Below are positions 1 through 8,500 of a stretch of 64,000 bases of DNA, piece after piece. The notes under the pieces were generated by a model, which saw only the letters and a list, made by a program, of their open reading frames with translations, had not been told where the DNA came from and made no database searches. Within the stretch, counting starts at the first letter, position 1. Each line of letters starts with the position of its first letter. Origin of the DNA: an uncultured Bacteroidia bacterium (GTDB lineage Bacteria; Bacteroidota; Bacteroidia; Bacteroidales; F082). The DNA lies in assembly GCA_902770835.1 (NCBI GenBank), contig CACXUM010000032.1:16277-80276 (forward strand), written 5' to 3'. Made by a program: the position numbers and the translations under genes.

Positions 1-279
1 GAACTTCACGAAGTCGGCGTTATTGGCGACGAAGTCGGTCTCGCAGTTCACCATGATAATAGCGGCGTACTTGTGGTCTTCCGTAGCCTTCGAAAGCACG
101 CAGCCTTCAGAAGCGGTGCGGTCGGCGCGCTTGGCGGCCTTGGCCATGCCCTTCTTGCGGAGGATGTCGATGGCGGCCTGGATGTCGCCGTCGGTCTCAA
201 CGAGGGCCTTCTTGCAGTCCATCATGCCGGCGCCCGTCATTTGTCTCAGTTCATTGACTTGAGAAGCGGTAATATTCAT
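1..279 (-). CDS. tsf: Elongation factor Ts, N-terminal part (cut by window edge)
   Basis: EF-Ts is the cytosolic nucleotide exchange factor that recycles EF-Tu-GDP during translation. Reading the minus strand from the ATG at 279-277 gives 93 residues with the family's N-terminal UBA-like region ([16 protein letters not shown]) and the start of the core domain with the TDFVA motif. The frame is still open at base 1, so the remainder lies outside the window. It follows rpsB on the same strand, the usual rpsB-tsf order. The gap to rpsB is about 110 bases and holds small repeats. Confidence 0.93.
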   Translation of the reverse strand, partial: MNITASQVNELRQMTGAGMMDCKKALVETDGDIQAAIDILRKKGMAKAAKRADRTASEGCVLSKATEDHKYAAIIMVNCETDFVANNADFVKF

Positions 280-388
280 TTTGTTTCTTGTTTTAAAGGT
301 TATTATTAAATTAAATATGGCCGATGGCTAATGGCCCTTTGACAAGCTCAGGTACCTTAACCATAGGCCATAAGCCATAGGCTATAGT

Positions 389-1213
389 TTAGTTCTTGCC
401 AACGGGACGGCGAGGACGGCGGTTGCCACGCTGACGGCGGTCATCTTTGTTTTCCTCTTCCTCGTTGTTCTCTTTCATCTCGTCAACTTCTTCCTCTTCC
501 TCTTCTTGGATGAGGTCCTTGTTGTTCTTACGCTCGGTGATACCTTCCTCAATGGCGTCGACCATCTTGCCGACGATGAGGGCGATGCTCTTCGAAGCGT
601 CGTCATTGGCCGGGATGGGGAAGTCGATGAGGTTGGGGTTGGTGTTGGTGTCGACGATGGCGAAGGTCGGGATGTTGAGCTTGCGGGCTTCAGCAACGGC
701 GATGTGTTCCTTCATGATGTCGACCACGAACAGGGCCGAAGGCAGACGGCTGAGGTCGGCGATGGAGCCGAGGTTCTTCTCAAGCTTTTCGCGCTCACGC
801 TCGATTTGCAGTTTTTCGCGCTTCGAAAGGCTCTTGTAGGCGTCGCTGCTCATCATCTTGTCGATGTTCGTCATTTTCTTGACGGCCTTGCGGATGGTGG
901 CGAAGTTGGTCAGCATACCGCCGGGCCAACGCTCGGTCACGTAAGGCATGTTGACTTTCTGGGCGAGTTCGGCGACCACGTCCTTGGCCTGCTTCTTGGT
1001 GGCCACGAAAAGGACGCGCTTGCCCGATTTTGCCAGTTGGCAGAGGGCGTTGGCGGCCTCGTCCATCTTGGCTTGTGTCTTATAAAGGTCTATGATGTGA
1101 ATGCCATTGCGCTCCATGAAAATATAGGGAGCCATGTTCGGATTCCATTTTCTTCTGAGGTGACCGAAATGACAACCGGCATCCAATAATTCTTCAAATG
1201 TTACTTGTGTCAT
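389..1213 (-). CDS. rpsB: 30S ribosomal protein S2
   Basis: S2 is a structural protein of the small ribosomal subunit. The 274-residue product begins MTQVTFEELLDAGCHFGH, a typical S2 start, and keeps the conserved core (KWNPNMAPYIF, RWPGGMLTNF, LFVVDI, PIPANDDA). The last 50 or so residues form an acidic then basic tail (runs of E, then RRQRGNRRPRR) that is longer than in E. coli S2 and looks disordered; such tails are common in Bacteroidota. It lies between rpsI and tsf and is probably co-transcribed with them. Confidence 0.97.
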   Translation of the reverse strand: MTQVTFEELLDAGCHFGHLRRKWNPNMAPYIFMERNGIHIIDLYKTQAKMDEAANALCQLAKSGKRVLFVATKKQAKDVVAELAQKVNMPYVTERWPGGMLTNFATIRKAVKKMTNIDKMMSSDAYKSLSKREKLQIEREREKLEKNLGSIADLSRLPSALFVVDIMKEHIAVAEARKLNIPTFAIVDTNTNPNLIDFPIPANDDASKSIALIVGKMVDAIEEGITERKNNKDLIQEEEEEEVDEMKENNEEEENKDDRRQRGNRRPRRPVGKN

Positions 1214-1322
1214 GAGTTTTCTTTTTAATGTTTACATTCGCTAAATACAATCGCCGAGTAGTCTTGACATGAAGAATCTCAGCAATTTGGATACTAAACA
1301 AAATCGCTCGGCTTCTGAGGGC

Positions 1323-1709
1323 TTAACGTTTGCTGAATTGGAACTTCTTACGGGCACCGGGCTGACCGGGTTTCTTACGCTCGACCATACGCGGGTCGCG
1401 GCGCATCAAACCTTTGGCCTTCAGGGTGGGACGATACTCGGGGTTGATTTCGCACAGGGCGCGGCTGATGGCGAGGCGAAGGGCCTCGGCCTGGCCGTTG
1501 ATGCCGCCACCGTCGAGGTTGACCTTGATGTCATATTGGCCGAGGGTTTCGGTCAGCATCATAGGCTGTTCAACCACATAGTGGAGGATGCTCGTCGGGA
1601 AGTACTCCTTGTAGTCGCGCTTGTTCACCGTAATGTTGCCACTGCCGGCCTTCATATAGATACGGGCCACGGCGGTCTTTCTTCTACCTAAAGCGTTGAT
1701 AACTTCCAT
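1323..1709 (-). CDS. rpsI: 30S ribosomal protein S9
   Basis: S9 is a small-subunit ribosomal protein whose C-terminal tail reaches the P-site tRNA. The 128-residue product shows GRRKTAVARIY near the start, the GGGINGQAEALR core and the basic end GARKKFQFSKR. Its ATG lies only two bases after the rplM stop codon, so the two genes are clearly translated from one message. About 110 bases separate it from rpsB downstream. Confidence 0.97.
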   Translation of the reverse strand: MEVINALGRRKTAVARIYMKAGSGNITVNKRDYKEYFPTSILHYVVEQPMMLTETLGQYDIKVNLDGGGINGQAEALRLAISRALCEINPEYRPTLKAKGLMRRDPRMVERKKPGQPGARKKFQFSKR

Positions 1710-1711
1710 GA

Positions 1712-2179
1712 TTAATTCTTGTATTGCTTATGAGTGTTGATTTTGAGTTCGATGGGCTGTTGCGCCTCATGGTTGTGGTTGGGACCTTCGTAGACGTAGA
1801 GGTTCCTGTAGATGGCATCGCCGAGTCTGTTCTTCGGGAGCATGCCGCGCACGGCGTGCTCGAGAACGAAGGTGGGCTTGCGCTTGAGGTACTCAGCAAC
1901 GGTTCTTGTACGTTGGCCACCCGGATAGCCGGTGTAGCGCATGTAGTACTTCTGTGTCATTTTGTTTCCAGTCAGGACCACTTTCTCTGCATTGATGATG
2001 ATGACATTATCACCACAATCGCTGTGGGGAGTAAAGCATGCCTTCCTTTTGCCACGCAGAATCATGGCAACCTGGGAAGCCAAACGTCCCAGGATTTGTC
2101 CTTCAGCGTCGACGACATACCACTTCTTGTTGGCATTTTCCTTGTTGACGCTTACTGTCTTGTAACTTAAGTAGTTCAT
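1712..2179 (-). CDS. rplM: 50S ribosomal protein L13
   Basis: L13 is an early-assembling large-subunit protein. The 155-residue product has the WYVVDAEGQILGRLAS start, the FTPHSDCGDNVIIINA segment and the MLPKNRLG motif. It is the first gene of the rplM-rpsI-rpsB-tsf block. A good Bacteroidota-type promoter lies about 60 bases upstream (TATTTTTG with a TTG 20 bases before it), and a second -7-like box lies further upstream. Confidence 0.97.
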   Translation of the reverse strand: MNYLSYKTVSVNKENANKKWYVVDAEGQILGRLASQVAMILRGKRKACFTPHSDCGDNVIIINAEKVVLTGNKMTQKYYMRYTGYPGGQRTRTVAEYLKRKPTFVLEHAVRGMLPKNRLGDAIYRNLYVYEGPNHNHEAQQPIELKINTHKQYKN

Positions 2180-2235
2180 TTTGTGTTTAATAATGTTTAT
2201 CCAATTCTATAAGACACTACCCTCTTTTGGGCGTG

Positions 2236-2266
2236 CAAAAATACATCTTTCTCCAATTCGTTCCAA
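2236..2266 (-). promoter_or_regulatory. Proximal promoter of the rplM operon
   Basis: On the minus strand TATTTTTG (2243-2236) matches the Bacteroidota -7 consensus TAnnTTTG, and a TTG (2266-2264) stands 20 bases upstream, the expected -33 spacing. The predicted start would be about 50 bases before the rplM ATG. Confidence 0.65.
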
Positions 2267-2351
2267 CTTTTTTGTGCATTAATTCACTTTCGCCCGAAAA
2301 TCAATGCGTTAGAACCAACCAGAAACAGTTTTGGATGATTGAACGAGGCCG

Positions 2352-2359
2352 CAAAAGTA
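2352..2359 (-). promoter_or_regulatory. Possible distal -7 box for the rplM operon
   Basis: TACTTTTG on the minus strand matches TAnnTTTG. I see no well-placed TTG upstream, so this is weaker than the proximal promoter. The 327-base gap between rplM and the divergent ATPase gene otherwise shows no gene. Confidence 0.35.
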
Positions 2360-2474
2360 CGACTTTTTTGGTTATTAGTGATGGATTAATTGAATTTTTT
2401 GCACTGAGCATGGGACTGGGGGATGGTTCTTTGCATTTTTTTCATATTTGATACTTTTGGATAAGAAAAACATC

Positions 2475-2482
2475 TATCTTTG
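2475..2482 (+). promoter_or_regulatory. -7 box for the DUF4143 ATPase gene
   Basis: TATCTTTG matches TAnnTTTG and lies 25 bases before the ATG at 2507. TTG triplets upstream are 15 or 24 bases away, neither ideal. The box overlaps the alternative TTG start at 2480, which argues for the ATG. Confidence 0.5.
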
Positions 2483-2506
2483 CAAATTGAAAATCGGATT
2501 TACAAA

Positions 2507-3664
2507 ATGCAAAAACTAATAAAAAGGGCATCTCAAGACATTGTAAACCAATATCTTGAAATATTTCCAGCAGTGGTCATCCTAGGGTCAAGGCAATGCG
2601 GGAAAAGCACTTTGATCAAAATGATGGCCGACCAATTAGGCAATTTCCTTTATTTGGACTTGCAAAATCGCGACGACTGGGTCAAATTGGAAGAGCCGAC
2701 GCTCTTGTTCCAAAACAACCAAGACAGGATCATCTGCCTTGACGAGATCCAACTCCGACCTGAATTGTTCTCGGTGCTGAGAAGCGAAATAGACAGAGAC
2801 CGTCGTCCTGGACGATTCATCCTTTTAGGTTCGGCCTCGCAATCTTTGGTCAAGAACTCGTCTGAAACGCTGGCGGGCCGAATTGGCATCATCGACCTTA
2901 CACCTTTCCTCTTCAAAGAAGTTGAGGCTTTGGATGATTTCGACCTGAAGCGTTACTGGTGGCGCGGCGGCTATCCCGATAGTTACAATGCGGCATCGGA
3001 TGAAAGCAGCAGATTATGGCGCGAGAACTTCATTAGAACATACGTGGAACGCGATATTCCGCAATTGGGCTACCAAATCACTTCCATGCAAATGTTGAGG
3101 TTGATGACCATGTTGGCCCATTCGCAAGGACAGTTACTCAATGCCTCGAAATTGGGCGAATCTTTGGGAATCACCCATCCAACTATACGCCGACACATCG
3201 ACATTCTCGAACAGACTTATCTCGTCAGGACTCTGCAACCCTATTTCACCAACACAAAAAAGCGTTTGGTGAAGTCGCCAAAAGTGTATCTCCGTGATTC
3301 AGGGCTTCTTCACCAGCTGCTTTCCATCAGAAACTTCAATGAATTACTCGGCCAACCCGTGTTTGGTGCATCGTGGGAAGGTTTAGTCGTCGAAAATGTA
3401 TGCGCTTCCATCCGAAACGCGACCTTCTCTTTCTACAGAACCGCAACTGGCAACGAAATCGATTTGATTGTCGAGAAGGCCAACAAAACCATCGCCATCG
3501 AGTGCAAAGCTTCCACCGCCCCCCAACTGACCGAAGGCTTTTGGAAATCATTGGACGACATCCAACCAGACGAAGCCTATGTGGTGGCGCCTGTGGCATC
3601 GTCTTACGAAATAAAAAACGGGGTGAAAGTTTGCAATTTGGGGGATTTACTACACCTCATTTAA
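2507..3664 (+). CDS. ATP-binding protein, AAA plus DUF4143
   Basis: This is a member of the AAA_14/DUF4143 family, large orphan P-loop ATPases with no settled function. The 385-residue product has Walker A GSRQCGKST at residues 27-35, Walker B-like RIICLDEIQ near 74-82, and an arginine-rich sensor region (RYWWRGGYPD). The DUF4143 part has a winged-helix-like stretch (LGESLGITHPTIRRHID) and a C-terminal segment EIDLIVEKANKTIAIECKAS, which resembles a PD-(D/E)XK core. I chose the ATG at 2507 over an upstream TTG because the promoter box covers the TTG. It is a single-gene unit divergent from the ribosomal operon. Such genes occur in many copies in Bacteroidota and spread between genomes. Confidence 0.9.
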   Translation: MQKLIKRASQDIVNQYLEIFPAVVILGSRQCGKSTLIKMMADQLGNFLYLDLQNRDDWVKLEEPTLLFQNNQDRIICLDEIQLRPELFSVLRSEIDRDRRPGRFILLGSASQSLVKNSSETLAGRIGIIDLTPFLFKEVEALDDFDLKRYWWRGGYPDSYNAASDESSRLWRENFIRTYVERDIPQLGYQITSMQMLRLMTMLAHSQGQLLNASKLGESLGITHPTIRRHIDILEQTYLVRTLQPYFTNTKKRLVKSPKVYLRDSGLLHQLLSIRNFNELLGQPVFGASWEGLVVENVCASIRNATFSFYRTATGNEIDLIVEKANKTIAIECKASTAPQLTEGFWKSLDDIQPDEAYVVAPVASSYEIKNGVKVCNLGDLLHLI

Positions 3665-3675
3665 ATGTAAAACAC

Positions 3676-3683
3676 TATTTTTG
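3676..3683 (+). promoter_or_regulatory. -7 box for gldA
   Basis: TATTTTTG matches TAnnTTTG and lies 19 bases before the gldA ATG, directly after the stop codon of the upstream ATPase gene. No TTG at the right distance was found. Confidence 0.5.
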
Positions 3684-3702
3684 CACTCAAAATCAAAAGC
3701 AA

Positions 3703-4614
3703 ATGTCCATCGAAATCAACCATATCACCAAGCGTTACGGCGAACAACTCGCCCTCAACGACGTGACGCTCTCTATTAATAAAGGTATCGTCGGCCTGCT
3801 CGGGCCCAACGGCGCGGGCAAGTCGACGCTGATGAAAATCATCACCTGCTTCATCCCGCCCACCTCAGGCACGGTGAGCGTGGAAGGCCACGACATCATG
3901 GACGACCCGATGGCCGTCAAACGTATCGTGGGCTACCTGCCGGAGCACAACCCACTGTATTTGGACATGTACGTCCGCGAATACCTTGAGTTCGTTGCTG
4001 GCATCCACCAATTGAAAGGCGAAGCGGCCCGCAGGCGTATCGAGGCGATGATTGAGGAAACGGGGCTCGGATTGGAGGCGCACAAGAAAATCGGTGCCCT
4101 CTCGAAAGGCTACCGCCAGCGCGTGGGCCTTGCCCAAGCCATGATGCACGACCCACAGGTGCTCATCCTGGACGAACCCACCTCCGGCCTCGACCCCAAC
4201 CAACTCATCGACATCCGCAACCTCATCAGCAACCTCGGCAAGGAAAAGACCGTGCTTCTCTCCACTCACATTATGCAGGAGGTGGAAGCCATCTGCGAAA
4301 GAGCCATCATTATTAATAAAGGTGTGGTGGTGGCAGACGACAAGATTGAGAACCTGAAACAGGAAAACTCGGCCAGCAACGTCATCATCGTGGAGTTTGA
4401 AACTGAAGTGGACGAAATTCTGTTGCGCGGCATCCCGCAAGTGGGCCGCGTGCAGCGCGTGAAGGGCAACCACTGGATTCTCGAGCCACAAAACGACACC
4501 GACATCCGCGCCAACCTGATGCGCTGGTCGGTGGAAAAAGGCTTCATCATCAAGACCTTGCAGAAGGAGGACTTGAGCATTGAGGAGGCGTTCCAGAAGC
4601 TGACGAAAGGTTGA
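3703..4614 (+). CDS. gldA: ABC transporter ATP-binding protein, GldA family
   Basis: This 303-residue cytoplasmic ATPase would drive a membrane exporter. In Flavobacterium GldA works with GldF/GldG in gliding. In non-gliding Bacteroidales the homologue has no proven role. Visible motifs are Walker A GPNGAGKST, signature LSKGYRQRVGLAQAM, Walker B VLILDEPTSGLDPNQ and the H-loop STH. The start MSIEINHITKRYGEQ fits the GldA family. A longer reading starting at 3373 is only frame extension into the upstream gene. No permease gene lies next to it, so partners must be encoded elsewhere. Confidence 0.88.
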   Translation: MSIEINHITKRYGEQLALNDVTLSINKGIVGLLGPNGAGKSTLMKIITCFIPPTSGTVSVEGHDIMDDPMAVKRIVGYLPEHNPLYLDMYVREYLEFVAGIHQLKGEAARRRIEAMIEETGLGLEAHKKIGALSKGYRQRVGLAQAMMHDPQVLILDEPTSGLDPNQLIDIRNLISNLGKEKTVLLSTHIMQEVEAICERAIIINKGVVVADDKIENLKQENSASNVIIVEFETEVDEILLRGIPQVGRVQRVKGNHWILEPQNDTDIRANLMRWSVEKGFIIKTLQKEDLSIEEAFQKLTKG

Positions 4615-4688
4615 CTGTTGAATCGTTGAACTGTTGAATTGTTTTTTTTTGCAACAAATCAACCACGGGCTTTTGCAATTACTCAACT

Positions 4689-4976
4689 GTGCTATTACAA
4701 TCTGGAACTTATGATCTTGAAACCTATTACCCTTCTTCTTTAACCTTTTCTTCCTCCAGCGAGAATATTAATATTACGAAGATTGTAATCACCCACGACA
4801 GCCAAATGTGGGATATTCCGTCAGGTTGGAGTGATAGCGGTTCTAAACTTATATGGAACGGCGAACCCGCCTCGTCTGTGGCAATAACGTCGTCAGCTGA
4901 TAATACGAGTACTAGTACGATTTCTATTGGTGATATTCGTAAGATTGAGTTCTACTTGGAACAAAACGATAAATGA
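4689..4976 (+). CDS. Possible remnant of a secreted protein
   Basis: A 95-residue frame starts at a GTG without a clear ribosome-binding site. The product lacks a signal peptide but reads like the C-terminal beta-rich part of an exported protein (ITKIVITHDSQMWDIPSGW, TISIGDIRKIEFYLEQ). The frame stays open upstream only to about 4638, within a poly-T and GTTGAAT-repeat region. I think it is the leftover 3' end of a larger gene, but an expressed small protein cannot be excluded. Confidence 0.3.
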   Translation: MLLQSGTYDLETYYPSSLTFSSSSENINITKIVITHDSQMWDIPSGWSDSGSKLIWNGEPASSVAITSSADNTSTSTISIGDIRKIEFYLEQNDK

Positions 4977-5116
4977 AATAACCCAATCTCCCGTTCTCCC
5001 GTTCTTGCGAATTTGCAATTCGGAAGCGGTGAGGAGGGAATTTTCAATTCCCACATAATTGTAGAGGTGCCACATTGTGACGTCTCTACTATTTTTGTGC
5101 ATGGCGGGGTTTGTTG

Positions 5117-5145
5117 AATCCCCCTGCCCCCCTTTACAAAGGGGG
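5117..5145. repeat. C-rich/G-rich hairpin repeat, copy 1
   Basis: The 18 bases AATCCCCCTGCCCCCCTT recur exactly at 54576-54593, where they lie inside the DUF2851 gene. Here the C-runs can pair with the following AAAGGGGG to form a hairpin. Confidence 0.75.
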
Positions 5146-5194
5146 AAGCCTGCCGGGGTTGTGCGTACCCGATGCTGGCAATGTATTCGATGCT

Positions 5195-5225
5195 GGCAGG
5201 GGTTTCATTACATTTCACCCCTGCC
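5195..5225. repeat. REP-like hairpin
   Basis: GGCAGGGGT and ACCCCTGCC form perfect 9-base arms around a 13-base loop. The arms share the GGCAGGGGTTT core with the repeats at 5410-5436 and 28905-28931. Confidence 0.65.
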
Positions 5226-5409
5226 TAATATCCGCCGTCACTCCGTGACTGTTCGACACTGGTGTCGCTTGTGCGGGGAGTGGGTGTTGCATTGTGCAGG
5301 GACTCATGTCGCCTGTGCAGGGACTCACGTCGCCTGCTTACTGATATGCCGTCTCTACGAGACTTTGTGTCGGCACGCACGGGGAAACCTCGTAGAGGTG
5401 ACAGCACAT

Positions 5410-5436
5410 TAGGCAGGCGGTGTAAACCCCTGCCGG
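5410..5436. repeat. Dispersed 27-base repeat, copy 1
   Basis: This 27-base unit is the reverse complement of 28905-28931 with 25 of 27 positions identical. Its ends (GGCAGG and CCTGCC) are themselves inverted repeats, so each copy can fold into a hairpin. Confidence 0.75.
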
Positions 5437-5506
5437 AGTGAACCCCAGCCGATGAAAAATCAAGTCAAAAACCTTGTTTTTACTCAATTAGATAAAGATT
5501 TATTTG

Positions 5507-5514
5507 TAATTTTG
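5507..5514 (+). promoter_or_regulatory. -7 box for the large secreted protein gene
   Basis: TAATTTTG matches TAnnTTTG and lies 45 bases before the ATG at 5559. A TTG start at 5523 would sit almost on the transcript start, so the ATG is preferred. Confidence 0.5.
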
Positions 5515-5558
5515 CCGCTGTTTTGAAAATCACGAAAACAAATAATAAATTAAACAAA

Positions 5559-8500
5559 ATGAACAAGTTAAGAAAAGCTTTACTCATCTTATTCGCCACG
5601 ATGACGGCCGTTTTTGCGCCGTCGGCAATGAATGCACAAACTGAAGGCAACTGGATTGACCACCGCGACACCGAATGGCCTTCGGATTACTCGCAAACTT
5701 CATTTGCCATCAACACGCCTGGACAATTGGCGCAACTCGCCTATTTGGTGAATAATGATGGCAAGTCCTTTGAGGAAAAAACCATCACGCTGAATGCCAA
5801 TATCGATTTGGCTGATCACTATTGGACAGCGATTGGATTGGATGATGACAGCCATAAATTTTGGGGCACATTCAATGGCAACGGCTATTCTATAAGCAAT
5901 TTAACCATTAATAAAGCAAACGGTGAAGAATACCAAGGTTTGTTTGGCTATCTGAGAAGTGCCACTGTGACAAACGTAAATCTTGTGAACTGTAACATCA
6001 CTGCTTTTAGATACATTGGTGGTATTGCTGGTGATGCTACTTTTAGCACCATCTCTAACTGTAGTGTCGGTGGTGCCATTACCAGTGTGGGATCCAGCCC
6101 TTATGTAAGTCAAGGAAATATCGGAGGTATTGTTGGAGCTGCTTCAGGTGGTCCTACTTATATAACAGGAAACACCAATACTGCATCTATCACTACGGCA
6201 AATGGATCTTCTAATGTGGGTGGCATAGTCGGATACATGTATGCTAATAGTTTTGAGAATAACTTTAGCAATGGTAGCGTAACGGGAACTAGTGTTGGTT
6301 CCCTTGTTGGTAGTGGTTCTGCTGATCGTATCAGTAACAACTGTTATCCTGCAGGTTTGGGCCTTCCTGGTGCAGTAACTGGCTCCGACATTGAAGGCGC
6401 TTCCGTTGGTTTCACCATCTCGGCAGGCGATGGTGTCACGCTCTCACTGCCTACGCCTGTTAAAACCTATAATAATGTAGATTATTACATGAGTGGCACA
6501 GTGGTTAACACAACAGCTTTCACCGTGCCTGATAACAATCATTTCACGGGATATACCGTCAACAGCGGCAGCATCAGCGATGCCGGTTTGATGAATGGTT
6601 CGCACATACTCACTGGGGCTACCGAAAATGTGACAATCACCGCCACGTATGCGACAGGTGAGCCTACCGATTTCAGCGAGCTGATTACCATTACGGTTGA
6701 GGATGCCACCTACAATGGCCAAGCCCATCTGCAAGAACCCGTGGTGACGATGGGCCAAACAACGCTTACCAAAAACGTGGATTACGCCGTCAGCTATGGC
6801 GGAGAATGCATCAACGCTGGCGAATACACCTTGACCGTCACGGGCATTTGTATGTACACTGGAAGCAAAACCGCGACCTTCCATGTTTTGCCCTACAACA
6901 TTAACAACGATAATGTTCAAATTACGAATGTTGTGAACATGGGCTACGACTGGGATCCTTCGACCTATGAACCAATCTTTTATGTCTACTATACAGGCAG
7001 CGACATCACCTTTAATGCAGCGGATGTGGAAGTTGCGATTAGGGGCGATTATGACTATACCTATTTAAATTCTAATACTGATTATACAATCTCAACAGAT
7101 CCTTCACCCGTTAACGCAATTGGAGACTACACCCTCAATGTCAACGGCACAGGCAACTATACTGGTACAAAGAGCCTTTCTTTCAACGTGGTTTACTCCG
7201 CACCCTGCGACATTACGGTGACCAACACACCCACAACAGCCACCTTGACATGGAGTGATGAAAACACCCCCATCCGTTGGGAGGTTGAATATCGGATTTC
7301 CGACCTTTCAATCCCATATAACCCAGATAACCCAAATCTATACTATCCATTCGAGATTGTTGGTATCGTGTCCTCAGACACAAGGAGCATCACGCTGACA
7401 GGCCTCATCCCAGAGAGCGAGTACAAGGTCCGTGTCAGGGGCATCTACAACGATAGTGAAAGCCAATGGAGTTATGAAATGCCTGTTTTTGAAACTTCCA
7501 CCAAGATTACTATTGGCGAGAGCGAAAGTGGCACAGCATACTTGCCCACCACGACAGATGCACAATACGCCGTGTCGCAGCAAATCTATACCGCCGCCGA
7601 GATTGGCCAAGCTGGAACTATTGCCACTATTGAATTTTTAAGTGACGTATGGGGGGACCCTATAACACGCAACGTGGATGTCTATATGGTTCACACCAAC
7701 AAGACAGCATTCGAAAGCAATTCGGATTGGATAAGTGTTAGCGAAAATGACAAGGTGTTTTCAGGATCTGTCGAATTCTATTCCTGGACCACCATCATTT
7801 TATCAATACCTTTCTCATATAATACCAGCAACGGCAACCTTGCCATCATCGTCCATGACAAGACGGGTGAAGCTGCTAACAGCACTCCATTTGGATGTTT
7901 TGATACAGAAAGCAATCAAGCCTTGTTCGTTTCTGGCAGCACTGACTATGACCTGACCTCGATGAGTGGTGTAACAGGAACTCCTGCTTCAATTAAGAAC
8001 CAAATCCGTCTCCTGATGCCGGACAAGATTATCTCGACAGATGGTGAGTGGAACGATGCTAACAAATGGACTCCTAATGGTGTTCCAACAGAAATGGACA
8101 CTGTCTTTGTCAATGCCAATGTCACCATCCCGAATGGATGTATCGCCCAAGCCTTCGTTGTATCTTTAAGAAACGGTTCGCTCACCATCAAGGACGGTGG
8201 TCAGCTCATCTGCAGCAATGCTGTGACTGCCACGGTGGAAAAGAACATTGCGAAGGCAACCCATTGGGGTGCACAACCAGAAGATGAAGCAGACCATTAC
8301 ACCCCCGATGGCTGGTATTTCTTCGCCTCGCCTTTCACTAATTACCACGTACCTGGTAATGTCATCAATATGTATAGCGGGGATTATGACCTATACAGGC
8401 TTAACCCGAGCACCATGATGTGGGAGAACTTCAAGAACCACGAGGCGGACTTCCAGCTCGTCAACGGCCAAGGCTACCTTTATGCCAACAGTATCGGAGT

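Larger units (their letters stand above)
4977..5558. other. Gene-poor stretch with hairpin repeats
   Basis: This 580-base stretch has no convincing gene. It contains at least three GC-rich inverted repeats (listed separately), a direct repetition of 'ctcatgtcgcctgtgcaggga'-like units near 5290-5335, and at its right end the promoter of the large secreted protein gene. Confidence 0.6.
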
